NCBI GenBank assembly: GCA_963921195.1
Contig: OY992537.1
Span: forward strand, 128,486,694 to 128,550,693
Length of the DNA stretch: 64,000 nt
Direction: 5' to 3'
DNA from: Pegoplata infirma
Lineage: Eukaryota > Arthropoda > Insecta > Diptera > Anthomyiidae
Shown: positions 44,979 through 56,586 of the stretch, piece after piece
Position numbering within the stretch: the first letter of the stretch is position 1
How the letters are laid out: each line of letters starts with the position of its first letter
Translations under genes and position numbers: made by a program
The notes under the pieces: model-generated
What the model was told of the DNA's origin: nothing
What the model saw: only the letters and a program-made list of their open reading frames with translations
Database searches by the model: none

Positions 44979-45470
44979 CCCAGCAAAAACATGGTAATGA
45001 GTAGTGAAAAGTAATCATTACCAAGTACATTATTTATAATGAGTACCCATTACCATTAACATTAATTTAAGCCCAAAAGTAACTACTTCTCAGTAATATG
45101 TTATAAAAGTACCTCTAATTGTAAGTAATAATATCTTCTTTCACTTGCAGTTTTTAATCTTTACAATTCAATTAACTTAAAAAGTACTTAAAACTTAATA
45201 AAAATTACGCAATTTTTAAGTTTTAGTAAAAACAAGTTACATTTCAAAAGTTTTATTTAACTAATTATTTAACTTCTTATTGGTAATGGGTTTTTACTCC
45301 TTATTTGTAATCCGAGGCAGTAACTAATTATTTATCTCCATACTCTTCACTAGTTATTTTTGTCTCACGCCCTTGTTAAAATAATTAGTGTTTCATTCAA
45401 TAAGTAACTACTTATTAACATCTGTTTCGGATTACAAAACCCATTACTAGTAATGACAATTTTTGCTGGG
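44979..45470. mobile_element. CCCAGCAAAA MITE 1, TA duplication, 492 bp
   Basis: CCCAGCAAAAACATGGTAAT starts and ATGACAATTTTTGCTGGG ends it, with TA on both sides. Interior GGTAATGAGTAG / CTACTTATT words are repeated in both orientations. The empty site CTACCAATAATTTTGCAATT is visible at 48311, in another part of the host MITE. Confidence 0.8.
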
Positions 45471-45534
45471 TAATTTTGTGATTCTACAAACTTGTAAAAT
45501 TTCAAGAAAAGTTTGTAACGTTTTTTCCTACCTC

Positions 45535-48272
45535 CCCAGCAAATTTTTGCATTACTAGTAATGAGTATAGTAATTAGTAATAATTTTTGGTATGTACTTA
45601 CACATTGCATAAAACACTACTTATTCTATAAAGGCCGTGAGACAAAAATAATTAGTGCCTACAAGCTTACGAGTAGGGAGATAAATAACTACTTACCTAT
45701 AACGAGTAAAATAAGTAGTTACTTATTAGGAATAAAATAAATAGTTGCAAGCAGAGTTTGAAATAACTATTTATCATTAGATTGTTCGTTTTCGCGAAAC
45801 TTTAAGCTAAAAAGGTAAAATAAATATTGTTTTTTTTTTCTGATTGGACATAATTTCCCAAGTGAACTTGCAAATAAGTATTTATTGTTAACACTCTTAA
45901 TAACTGAAGTTTTTATTTATTTCGGTTTGAGTCCATATTAATTATTTCTGAGAAATAATTATTTTTGTTGTACAATGAGAAAATCTGAAAAAATTAATTG
46001 ACAAAACAGGCTAAGTGGAGATGTCGACAGCTTTCGGAAGAAGCCACTTCGTCAGCACTCTTCGATTGTCACTGTAGGTGTGTAAGATTAAGATCAGCTA
46101 TTTAAACGTACATTAAGGTGAAAAAGCGAACGGGAATTATATCACATTTCATTACCCATATGTTACGTTTAGCACGAACTTAATGAATCTATTTTTAACT
46201 TTTTCCAACACAGTTGTAATTTCTTACACTGTAGTAGATTTTCTCAGAGTTGCAACTTGCAACCCTTAGTAGGACTTTTCAAGTCTTGAAAAATGTCTGT
46301 TAGGTTTGAATTTATATTTCGTATTTCTAATTCTTAGAAATATTACTAAATTGCATTGTACCTTATGAGTTGAGTTTTAATTCTGTTTTATATATTGTTG
46401 GACTTTATATTTATATTGTTGTCAATTAATTTTTTCAGATTTTCTCATTGTACAACAAAAATAATTATTTCTCAGAAATAATTAATATGGACTCAAACCG
46501 AAATAAATAAAAACTTCAGTTATAAAATATAAAGTCCAACAATATATAAAACAGAATTAAAACTCAACTCATAAGGTACAATGCAATTTAGTAATATTTC
46601 TAAGAATTAGAAATACGAAATATAAATTCAAACCTAACGGACATTTTTCAAGACTTGAAAACTCCTACTAAGGGTTGCAACTCTGAGAAAATCTACTACA
46701 GTGCACTGTAGAGAGAGTGCACTGCGGGAGAATTTTGCATTTTCCCGCTAAAATGTTTTCAGCGGATTCTTGCGCGTTTTTAATGAAAAGTAAATTTTTG
46801 TAGAAAAAATAGTTTGGAGGTTTTTTTTACAATTTTTCTTTTTTGTCAATCAAAAATGCCAAGTTTTTCGGTTTTCAGCGCTTTTTTTTGTAATTTAGCG
46901 GGAAAATTTTAAATTTTCCCCGCTAAATTAATTTTTGGCGGTTTCTAGCGCTTTTTTCGTGAAATTTAGAGGTTTTTGGTTAAAAATAGTTGGCAACAGT
47001 GAGTAAGTGTGAGAAAAAAAAAACGATTCAGTAAATTATGTTTTTTTTTGCGTGAGCGTGAGTCAACGTGAGTCAAAATTCACTCACGTGCCCATCACCA
47101 CTTATCACGCCAATGTTGTCAAAGTGAGACATTTTTTATTAGAAATCAATAGAAACAAAAATATCAAAAAAAAAATGTTGAAATTCCATTTTAGGGCATT
47201 TCTAAACGTCATATTTTGGTTTATTGCCTCTAGATCAAAAGTTTATGAACGGTCGCACAGGGTCGCAAAAATGTGAACAGAATACGTTGTCAGAGACAGA
47301 TCGTAATTCGAGGTTTGTCAATATCGTTTGGACTTTTTTGGACTTTGGTGTTGAAAAAAGGCGGATTTCAACAAAAGTATGAATTTCCATAATTTATTTA
47401 AAAAAAATAAGCTTATACCATACTTTTTGCAAGTTTATCTCATGTGTTGGACAAACAGGTATGTCTTTAGGAGAACTTCGCCGAAAATTTGAAAAAATAT
47501 TGTGTCGAAGTACAAAAAAAAATTATTTGTTTCATAAATAAAAAATATAAAAAAAGTCTCAAACTTTGACTTTAACCTCATGCAAAAAAAAACTTTGAGC
47601 TATAATAAAAAGATATTAAAGGTGGACAAAATTCAAGATGTCGACATTCCGAAAAAATATTTTTAAATATGTGTTGCCTTACAGACCTTATTGGCCAAAA
47701 AATGGAAATCCTGGCCCACAGTGCAGTGTAAGAAATTACAACTGTGTTGGAAAAAGTTAAAAATAGATTCATTAAGTTCGTGCTAAACGTAACATATGGG
47801 TAATGAAATGTGATATAATTCCCGTTCGCTTTTTCACCTTAATGTACGTTTCAATAGCTGATCTTAATCTTACACACCTACAGTGACAATCGAAGAGTGC
47901 TGACGAAGGAAGGGTGGCTTCTTCCGAAAGCTGTCGACATCTCCACTTAGCCTGTGTTGTCAATTAATTTTTTCAGATTTTCTCATTGTACAACAAAAAT
48001 AATTATTTCTCAGAAATAATTAATATGGACTCAAACCGAAATAAATAAAAACTTCAGTTATAAAATATAAAGTCCAACAATATATAAAACAGAATTAAAA
48101 CATTCTTAATAACTTATTATTTACATTATTGCAAATAAGTACTTACATATTACAATATAAGCCACTAGTTACTTTTGGGACTAAAGTAATGCAGTAGGTA
48201 ATGAGTAGTTGTTAGAAGTAATGTAATTGGCAGTCATTACTTTTCACAACACATTACCTAGGTTTTGCTGGG
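45535..48272. mobile_element. CCCAGCAAAA MITE 2 with a foldback inside
   Basis: CCCAGCAAATTTTTGCATTA starts and TACCTAGGTTTTGCTGGG ends it. The flanks are CCTC and TCCTATTTGAC, giving a 2-bp TC rather than TA at the target when compared with the intact host motif (CTGCCTCCTATTTGACAAG at 44927). Its own sequence is about 0.5 kb, split by the compound foldback at 45897-48105. Confidence 0.7.
45897..48105. mobile_element. Compound foldback with three modules in both orientations
   Basis: Module P (CTGAAGTTTTTATTTATTTC to TTTTTTCAGATTTTCTC reversed) is at 45905-46005, inverted at 46425-46525 and inverted again at 47957-48060. Module Q (GGCTAAGTGGAGATGTCGAC to AACACAGTTGTAATTTC) is at 46010-46240 and inverted at 47715-47955. 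Module R (ATTTTCTCAGAGTTGCAAC to ATATTGTTGGACTTTATA) is at 46250-46420 and inverted at 46527-46705. The centre (46706-47700) holds unrelated A+T-rich sequence with TTTAGCGGGAAAATTTT. No coding sequence is recognised. Confidence 0.7.
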
Positions 48273-48667
48273 TCCTATTTGACAAGAATTCCTTATTTTA
48301 CAAGCTTTCTACCAATAATTTTGCAATTTTACAAGCTTTTTAGCAAAAAATTGTAAATTTACAATTTTTTGACGCGATAAAACTTACAAGGATTTTTTGC
48401 TACCTCTTATTTTACGAGAACTATTTTTTTACGAACTTTTTTGTAATTTTACAAGATTTTTACCAATAAAATCGTAAATTTACAACTTTTTTGGTGAAAT
48501 AAAACTTACAAAAAAAAAACTCGTAAATTTACTAGATTTTTTTTGTAAAAAGTCTTGGAAATTTGTAAAATTACAAGAAAAAACTGTTAAATTACAAAAA
48601 AAAATGTAGCTCATCCGTCTTTCCATTTCCTATGGATATTTTGATGACCCGAAACTCAGCACACTTA

Positions 48668-49255
48668 CAAGGGAAGTATCTCAACCCTTATGAACCGATT
48701 TGCATGAAACGTAAAATATATATAAAAGAGACCATTCTAAGGTTGGGGTGTCTCGGCTTATCGGCCATATCGGGGATTTAGGGGTTCAAAACATGGGTCA
48801 AAAAATGGCGAAAAAATCGTTTTTTGTATTTTTCAGCCATTTCTTTCTAAGAAACTATATGATGTTTACATATGAGAAGAAAGGTTTTTTTAATGCCTAT
48901 CCAACGGTGGCATAACCTTGTAAAAGTTTGGCTTCGTTAAATACTTTTTTCATGAAAATGTGATAATTTTGGGGGGTATTTATATGAAGACATAGAGCTA
49001 CGATGTCCATATGAATACGAAAAAATCTTTATTAAATTTAAGTCGACACGTATTTTTGCTCTAGAGGATATTCCTGTTAGTTCGAAAGCTATCAAAATTT
49101 TCCCGGAGGTCCATACGGTTTCATAAGGGGACAACGAAATTTTGAAACACTGATATGGCCGAAAAGCCGAGACACCCCAACCTTAAAATCGTCGCATTTA
49201 TATATATTTTAAGTTTCAGGCAAATCGGTTCATAAGGGTTGAGATACTTCCCTTG
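48668..49255. mobile_element. 588-bp Harbinger-like MITE, TTA duplication
   Basis: Arms of about 110 bp: CAAGGGAAGTATCTCAACCC, then TTATGAACCGATTTGCATGA, GGTTGGGGTGTCTCGGCTTA, and the inverted counterpart on the right ending GGGTTGAGATACTTCCCTTG. TTA flanks both sides (48665-48667, 49256-49258). A 3-bp TTA duplication is characteristic of PIF/Harbinger elements. No transposase is present. Confidence 0.85.
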
Positions 49256-49258
49256 TTA

Positions 49259-50105
49259 GAAAAAATAACTAAAAAATGGAAAATGAACTAAATTTAAGGA
49301 AAATTATTAAATTTTAATTTAGATAAGAAAAAATTTCAATAAAATGTATAATTGCAAAAAAAATGTTAACTAGTCTGTAAGATTAAAACCACACATAAAA
49401 ATCATTGAAAAAAAATATTTGAGTAAATTTTTAATACTATTGAGTAAAAAATTACTAAATTTTTCACCAGTAAACAATTTAATAGTATTGATTAAATTTT
49501 TAATAAAAATTTATTAAATTTTTGAAAAAAATTTGAGTAAATTTTTAATTGACAAAATTAAAAATTTACTCAAAATTTATCTATTTATTTTTTTTTTAAA
49601 GTTTAAAAAAGTTTTAAATTTTTTTACCAAAAAAAAAAACAAAAAACTTGTTTTTTGAAACTTTACCAAACATATTTATGTCGCAAAAACATAGGAAAAT
49701 TTTATAAAGACGATTACAAACTTTCATACATACACAAAGAAATTTAAACTAAACGAGAATTCAAAAAACTATTAAATTTTTATTAAATTATTTACTTAAT
49801 TTAAAATTTTTAAGAAAATTTTTAATTGCGTCAATTAAAAAATTACTCAATTTTTGTTTTTAAATTTAAACAAGTGACTACTCAAATTTGTTTAATCCAT
49901 ATTTTTTTCGTTCCAGTTGGCTGAATAAATAAAAAAAAATCTTTTAATTTAAAAAATTTCTAAATTTGGAATTGTTTGATTAATCGATCTATTTTAAAAT
50001 TTTATTCGTTTAATTATAAGTCAAAAATGTCAAATGTCGATAAATCGTTTAATCGAGCAATATAAAAACCGATTAATTGAACACCTTGGTACTTTTTTTA
50101 AGTTA
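49259..50105. other. A+T-rich stretch
   Basis: Built largely of AAATTTTTAATTNACAAAATT-like words in both orientations, possibly the body of another small element (GTAAATTTTTAAT near 49420-49560 and 49790-49850). No gene, no clear borders. Confidence 0.35.
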
Positions 50106-50561
50106 CACTAAAAAAAACTCTTGTAAAATTACCAAAAAAAACCCGTAAAATAATTGCTTGCTACCTCCTATTTTACGAGAATTGAAAATCTACAACTTTT
50201 TTGACGCGATAAAAATTACAAGGACTTCTCGTGACTACTAGATTTTGTGCTACCTCCTAATTTAAAAGAATTTCTATTAAAAAAAATACGAACTTTTTTC
50301 AATTTTATAAGTTTTTTACCAATAAAATTGCAAATTTACAACATTTTTGGTGCAATAAAACATACAAAGAATTCTCGTGACTTAACTATTTTTTTTTTGT
50401 AAAATTTCTTTGAAAATTTGAAAAATTCGAAAAAAATTGTAAAATTACAAAAAAAAATTTCGATCGAAAATGTTTTGTTAAAAAACAAGGAAAACTGTAA
50501 AATTTTGGTAAAATGGAATTACACACTTTTCTAGTAATTTGACAAGGTTTTTTTTTGAGTG
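50106..50561. mobile_element. CACTC-type MITE, 456 bp, TA duplication
   Basis: The left end CACTAAAAAAAACTCTTGTA and the right end ACAAGGTTTTTTTTTGAGTG are inverted repeats, with TA on both sides. Interior words (TGCTACCTCCTA, TTTTACGAGAATT) are those of the family member at 44875. Confidence 0.75.
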
Positions 50562-51282
50562 TAATTAGCAAATTTAAAATATTAACTGAGAAACCAAAAC
50601 ATTGTTGATTGTTATTAGAGAATGCATCCCGGGATTCCCGGGAATTTTAAAAAAATGTACATAATGAAGTTAACTGCTGTATTAAGGTAAATAAATGTTT
50701 AAATATAAGTTCTCGGATTTTCGCTCACTACAAAATTGAAAATATGTGCTTAGAATATGCACTTAAAAATCAAAAATATGCACTAAAAATTCGAAAATAT
50801 TTAATAAAAACAATTAAAAAATTGTTTTTCATAAGAAAAGATTTTACTAAAAGCAAAACATATGAAGTTTATGACCTTGTACCGACTGAGAAGTTGAAGA
50901 TTTTTAAGTTAAAAAATTGTATAATTAAAAAAATATTTTCATAGTACCCAGCAAAAAAATAACATACTAAAATGTTAATAAAAAGTAGTTCAACTGCTGC
51001 TAAAGTAGTTCTAACTCTGCTGAAACACTAGTGAATTTAACATAGCGATGTCGCTCAAAATATGTAGTATTTTTAACATTTTTGAAGTACATATAAAGTA
51101 GTACTCATACTGTTGTCGTAGTATAAGATTTTGTGTGTATAGTTTAATTACATCTTTAAGATCAGTATTTAAAAGCATTTTTGCACTAATTAAAAAGTGT
51201 CTTTTTCGAACCCATTAGGAAGTAGATTTAGTAAGCGATGCTAACTATGCCTTTGTTCTAATAACACTACTAAACATGGAAA

Positions 51283-52439
51283 ATGCGACTGGGAGGCGAC
51301 CTTATACAATTGATTACAACTACTCTGCTGTCTCCAAACTTTTCATCACATCAGGTTTTTGAAAAAATTTAGGTTAACGTTCAAAAAATCGCAGTTTTGG
51401 TCTGCGATTTAAAAATAAGTTGATGATAAAGCTTAAACATTACTCTGCAGAAATCATTTGATCAGTCGCATTAACCTTTAGGGTACCAACTGTTTTTAAA
51501 TGATGTCTTTTCTCCAAAAAACGTTTTTTTCGATACTGGCGAATAAGACATCATTGAAAGACAATTGGTGCGCTAAGGGCAGACCTTCGAAGGATTTCAT
51601 TCCTTAATTCGATTTGGCATTCTAAATGAAAATTTAGTGATTGCATTCCCCAATCACATTTTAGCGAATTGAATGAATTCACTTTAGACTCATTCGATTT
51701 ATAAATGCATTCGATTTATTTTTCATTCGACTTTCAAAAATCGAATACATTCGATTTTTTTTCATTCGACTTTTAAAAATCGAATGCATTCACTTGCGAA
51801 TGCAATCGATTTTCTTTTCATTCAATTTGAAAAATAGAATGGGTTATTCATTCATTGCATAAAAAACTTAAAAAAACTAACCAAGATAGAGCAAAACGGA
51901 GCCAATTTTTTTGTCCATAGTATCGACAACACTCTTCACACTTTTTGTCGTGTAAGCAGTTAATATGTGCATTTTTTCAAATTTTCGGGAACACCAATAT
52001 TTTTGGATTCAAAATTAGATCCCCTTAGGGTCATCGTATGTAAAGAGAGTCGGCGATACTATGGACCAAAATTTTGATCCGTTTTGGTCTATCTATTTAA
52101 AAAATTGATTGCATTCGCAGTGGAAATATAAAAAATTTAATGCATTCGATTAAATTTTTTGAAAATTGAATGGATTTTTTTTGAGAATTCATTCGAAAAG
52201 GATTTCATTCTTCGAAGCTCTGCCGAAGGGTTAAGGCAAAAAACCATATAAGTTCAGCATCCTTAAGAGCAATGTTTGAGCTATACCCTCGACTTATTTT
52301 TAAGTCGCTATCATATCGGGTTCATCCGATATGAGTTAGCAAAAATAATAAAAAACCTAATGTGATGGAAAAGTTTGGAGACCAGATTTGTGATCAGAAC
52401 CATTGCAATTAGCTGTGTAAGGTCGCGTCCCAGTCGCAT
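51283..52439. mobile_element. Inverted-repeat element with ATGCGACTGGGA ends
   Basis: ATGCGACTGGGAGGCGACCT, then CTCCAAACTTTTCATCACAT on the left pair with ATGTGATGGAAAAGTTTGGA and AAGGTCGCGTCCCAGTCGCA on the right, giving arms of about 80-90 bp. No clear target duplication. The middle is taken by another element. Confidence 0.78.
51578..52224. mobile_element. Inverted-repeat element with GGCAGACCTTCGAAG ends
   Basis: The left end GGCAGACCTTCGAAGGATTT CATTCC (in two parts) and the right end GGATTTCATTCTTCGAAGCT CTGCC are inverted with a few differences. ATTCGATTT and TCATTCGACTTT words repeat through the interior. It lies inside the element at 51283, making a four-deep nest here. Confidence 0.65.
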
Positions 52440-53948
52440 AAAGTTTTTTATTAAATGTTCTGTAGTGTAACTGTATCTATTTGGTTCGGTTCTTAATTAT
52501 CACATTATCATACCAAAAACCAAATTGGAGTGAGAAAAACTAATGTCATTAGAACGATTTAAGTGATTATCGGACAACGTTTTTATTTATCCCATGAAGT
52601 ATATGATCGTTTTGAAATTTAATTATGTTATAGAAATCTACAACATAACTCGGCGGTTAGAAACCTTGTTGCTACCTTATGCAAAAGTATGGGCATTCAA
52701 AAAATTTCAGATAAAACACGAACTGGAAGGAATATGGTAAAAAATGCGTGTTGGCATAATTTAATAGGGATTATTATATATAAATTAAGGTTTGTACGCT
52801 TTGTAATCGTATTGGAAAAGCGTTTTGAGTACTTTATTTTTTGCATTACTAGTATATCTAAGTTTATGATTGTTCGAAAAATCAAATGGTTTCAAATCAC
52901 TTAAAAGCGTTGTGTATTATTCGAAGAACAAAGTGTTTGATTGTTAAAAGAAATGTTCGAAGTCCAAGACACACTTTTGTTTAGCGTTTTTGAGTAACGA
53001 GTTTCATGGAAAATGATTTAGAAAAAAAAGGGAACGTTTTTCTAAGTTTCGAAATTTGTTTGAAAAGTTTGTAACAATATTTTTCATATTTAAACATCAC
53101 ATTTTTATTTAAAAAAATCTTATTCCAAATATATCCATATTATTTTACTTCTTATCGACATATTTGGATGTTATTTTAAACAACTTTTTTTGCAGTAAAA
53201 AATATTCACTAATTGCTACTTTTGATGTAGTTTAGAACTACTTCGTTTTGAACTACTTCGATTTTTTTTTGCTGGGTATTTATGAACAAATTCTTAAAAA
53301 TGTATAAACCTTTCATAAATTCTTTGAACTTTTTTATTCTTCAAAAAAATTATTATATTTTTTAATTCCACGTATTAAGAATTATTCATAAATACTATGA
53401 AAAAGTTCATAAATATTATGAAAAAGTTAATAGACTCTTAAGAATTAGTTCATAAATACTATGCATTAACTTTTGTACAACACAAATATTTTTTAAACAT
53501 AAATTATACCTCTATAAAACTTCTTTTCGATTACTTTTAATTTATTTTTAATTTGCGAAATATTTTCAGTTTTCTTATCTATAACGAAATAAGAAAAAAT
53601 ATGCATTTTCGTAAAAATCTGAAAAATAAGCAAAAACAAACATTTTTTAAACTGTTTTAAGATAAAAAAAAAAAAAAACTTAACAGGACATTGCTTATTT
53701 TTTTTAATATAGTTTTAAGCATAATTTTTTTGTTTTATTGCACTGAATTATTATTTTATTTTGTTTTTAAATGTATGTTATGTATTGGCCTTGTTAGACG
53801 TACGCAAACAAAAATATATTAAAAAAATTGTTAAAAACTAAAAAAAAAATATTATTGGTTTTTAGTGCGGGATCCCGGGAAATTCAAAATTTTTTCCCGC
53901 TACCCGGGAAATGGAAAAGTGCGGGAAATTGCGATCCCTAATTGTTAT

Positions 53949-54809
53949 ACATTTAACTTTGAAGTAAGAATTCTAACAATATTTAAGCATTTTTACTATT
54001 GTAGTATGTAAAAAAGTTTTAAAATGAATAAACTATTTCAAGGAATAAATCAAAATTCCCATTAACCACTTTGTATGTTCCTGAATGAAAATATTCTCAC
54101 TTTGCAAAATAAAGGTGTGTTTATGATTTCGACCACAAATACTTGCCATTTGTATGCATGTTCGAATAAGAATCTTTTAAACCAATTTAATAAATAGAAA
54201 CCTTCGTGCTTATAATGCATTAGAATACATAGTTTATATTCTTACTAACCAGTAGTTCTTGTAACTATTTATTAACCACTTTACGTACATGTAGAATTTT
54301 GATGGTTTAGTTTTGATTTAAGCTGCGGTCGAATAACATGCAGAATATTTGTACAATTTTAGATTTGCATGTCATGATTTTTTAAATGCACAAATTTTTT
54401 TATTACATTTACAGATTTCTAACGATTTGTATTGTTGTGTTTTACAAATTCATAGAAAGCACGAATAAGTTATAAAATTTGTTTGAATATTAAATTTAAA
54501 TTTGAAAATCATTTAGGGAAATTTTCTTATGTAATAGAGATGGGATAGTATACTCTAGAACAGCTTATTTGGTAAGATTCCAAAAAAAAAAATGAGCCCA
54601 AAAATGAGGGAGGTGGATTGTGATCCAATGGTCGCAAAACAAAAATATTTTGTAATTATACAAAATATTTTGTAGTTTTGAAAATATTTCGTAATTCTAC
54701 GTAACGTTTCTTACCGAATTTTTTTTTTAAATAAGTTTGAGTTTACAAAAAAAAAAAACGTTGTAACTTATACAAAAATATTTTGTATTTTTATCATATA
54801 TTATTATGT
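53949..54809. other. Unrecognised A+T-rich stretch
   Basis: No long frame or inverted ends. 54640-54790 repeats AAAATATTTTGTAATT-like words. It ends where a retroelement fragment begins. Confidence 0.4.
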
Positions 54810-55000
54810 AAGGACTGTGCTCCCTCTATGAGCCTTTTTGAGCGCCACTTTACCACTATGATACCGTCCGGGAAGTCTTAGATGAGTGGCATTCCGGGTA
54901 GTGGAGCCTCTATAAATTTTTACACAGATGGATTGAAGCTACATGAACAAGTGGGCTTCGGAGTCTATTCGGAAGATCTTGGATTGAACCTGGCTCGGAG
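54810..55000 (+). pseudogene. Copy E, piece 1 (RNase H start)
   Basis: GGACTGTGCTCCCTCTATGA onward aligns with copy A from about base 8 to 196, including the INFYTDG motif. The match stops at TGGCTCGGAG, where satellite sequence begins. Confidence 0.8.
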
Positions 55001-55261
55001 CTTAAACATAGAAAAATTCATATGAAAGAGACTAAATCTGAGAATTTTTTCATAGAAGAAATTTTTCTTACATAGAAAATATCAGGTTCTGAGACATTTT
55101 TCTTAAAGAAATGCTTTATCTATAGTAAAAATGTTTAAGAATCTGAGATTTTTCTTAACGAATAATGTTGCTAAATCTGAGACTTTTTTTTATAGAAAAA
55201 CTTTCAGATTCTAAGAACTTTTTTTAACAGAAAAATTCTCAGATTCTTATACCTGTTACTA

Positions 55262-55951
55262 CACTCAAAAAAAAAAACCTTGTAAAGTTACCAAAAAATC
55301 TCGTGATTTTACGAGGCTATTCTCGTAAAATATGACGTAGGTAAAATTCTCGTAAAATTACGAGGATTTTCTCGTAATTTTGAATGCGCCATAAATTGGT
55401 AAAATAACCAATTTTATTGGTAAAAATATTGTTATAAAACCGGAAAAATAAAAAAAAATAAAATGTTACACTTACAAGAAAAAATGGTAAATATATTTAA
55501 AAAAATGGTAACCGAAATGGTAAATTTACAATTTTTTTGTTAAACGACATAAATCCTCGTAATAAAATCATTTTTGTAAAATAACTGTTTTTTGTAAATT
55601 AACTAGAATCCTCGTAATCAATTTTTCAAAATTTTGTCAACTTTTTTAAAAATATTTTTCAATAAAAAAAAAAAAAATTACAAAAAAAAAACAGTTTTTT
55701 TGTAATTCAACTAGAATCCTCGTAATAAAAACTTTGTTGTAAAATTACAGTTTTTTTTTTGTAAAATAACCTTTCAAAACTGTAGAATACAATTACAAAA
55801 ATAAACTTGTAAAATTACCAATAAAACTGTAGTTCTCGTTTGAGCAAAGTACAAGATTTTTTGTGAAAAAACAAGGAAAATTGTTAAATATTGGTAGAAC
55901 GGGATTACAAGGCATTTTACCAGGCGTTTTACCAGTTTATTTTTTTGAGTG
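55262..55951. mobile_element. CACTC-type MITE, 690 bp, TA duplication
   Basis: CACTCAAAAAAAAAAACCTT starts and CCAGTTTATTTTTTTGAGTG ends it, with TA on both sides. Interior CTCGTAATTTTGAATGCGCC and CTAGAATCCTCGTAATAAAA words are shared with the next two elements. Confidence 0.8.
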
Positions 55952-55998
55952 TATAGAAAAATGATAATACTTTCTCAGATTCTTGGATTTGTTTCGGA

Positions 55999-56515
55999 CA
56001 CTCAAAAAAAACTTTACCAAAAAATCTGCCGATTTTACGAGGCTAGTTTCGTAAAATAGGGGTAGCTCAAATTCTCAAATCTTTGGTAAAAAAAAAAATG
56101 GTAAAAAAATTGCAAATGTACAATGTTATTGGTAAAAAGATTGTTTCCAAACCACGAAATTTTAAAAAAAAAATTGGATAATTTACAAGAAAAAGTGGTT
56201 ATTATATTAAAAAAATGGTAAATTTACAAACCCAAACGATAATTTACAAAAAAAAATATTAAATTAAAAAAAAATTTGAATTTACCATAAAATAGTTTAA
56301 AATTTACCAAGTTTTGGTAGTGTTAATTTGGTAAAATTACCGCTTGAATTGGCAGAATACAGCTACGAAAATAAATTTGTAAAATTACCAATAAAACTGT
56401 ATTTCTCGTTTGAGCAAAGTACAAGATTTTGGGTTAAAAAACCAGAAAAATTTTTCAATATTAGTAGACGAGATTACAAGACATTTAACTAGGCGTTTTA
56501 CAAATTTTTTTAGTG
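55999..56515. mobile_element. CACTC-type MITE, 517 bp
   Basis: CACTCAAAAAAAACTTTACC starts; the right end is AACTAGGCGTTTTACAAATT TTTTTAGTG (in two parts) before TATAGAAAAAG. It has the same orientation as the element at 55262, from which it differs by internal deletions. Confidence 0.7.
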
Positions 56516-56586
56516 TATAGAAAAAGTTTTAAATTCTAAGAACTTTTTTCAACACAAAAACCTCAGATTCTGAGACATTTTTACTA

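Larger units (their letters stand above)
44875..48605. mobile_element. CACTC-type MITE, enlarged by nested elements
   Basis: It starts CACTCAAAAAAAACTTGTAA after TA, inside the AGATTCTGAGA satellite. Interior words (CCTATTTGACAAGAATTCC, CTACCAATAATTTTGCAATT, TTACAAGATTTTTACC) recur at 48270-48600. The right end is degraded and I place it near 48605. Two CCCAGCAAAA elements and a compound foldback sit inside; its own sequence is only about 0.5 kb. Confidence 0.55.
50947..53276. mobile_element. CCCAGCAAAA element, 2.33 kb, TA duplication
   Basis: CCCAGCAAAAAAATAACATA starts and TCGATTTTTTTTTGCTGGG ends it; TA on both sides (50945-50946, 53277-53278). AGTAGTT and AACTACTT words repeat near the ends. 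An 1.16-kb inverted-repeat element lies inside, so the original length is about 1.17 kb. No transposase is recognised; two overlapping 60-70 codon frames near 52690-52900 lie on opposite strands and are not convincing. Confidence 0.75.
50616..53940. mobile_element. hAT-like element, 3.3 kb with nested insertions, 8-bp duplication
   Basis: Ends TAGAGAATGCATCCCGGGAT and, reverse-complemented, TAGGGATCGCAATTTCCCG. ATTGTTAT is repeated exactly at 50608-50615 and 53941-53948. CCCGGGAA words occur near both ends. AAATATGCACTTAAAAATC-like words (50745-50800) link it to the elements at 5994 and 32843. About 2.3 kb of the length is a nested element. Confidence 0.82.
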
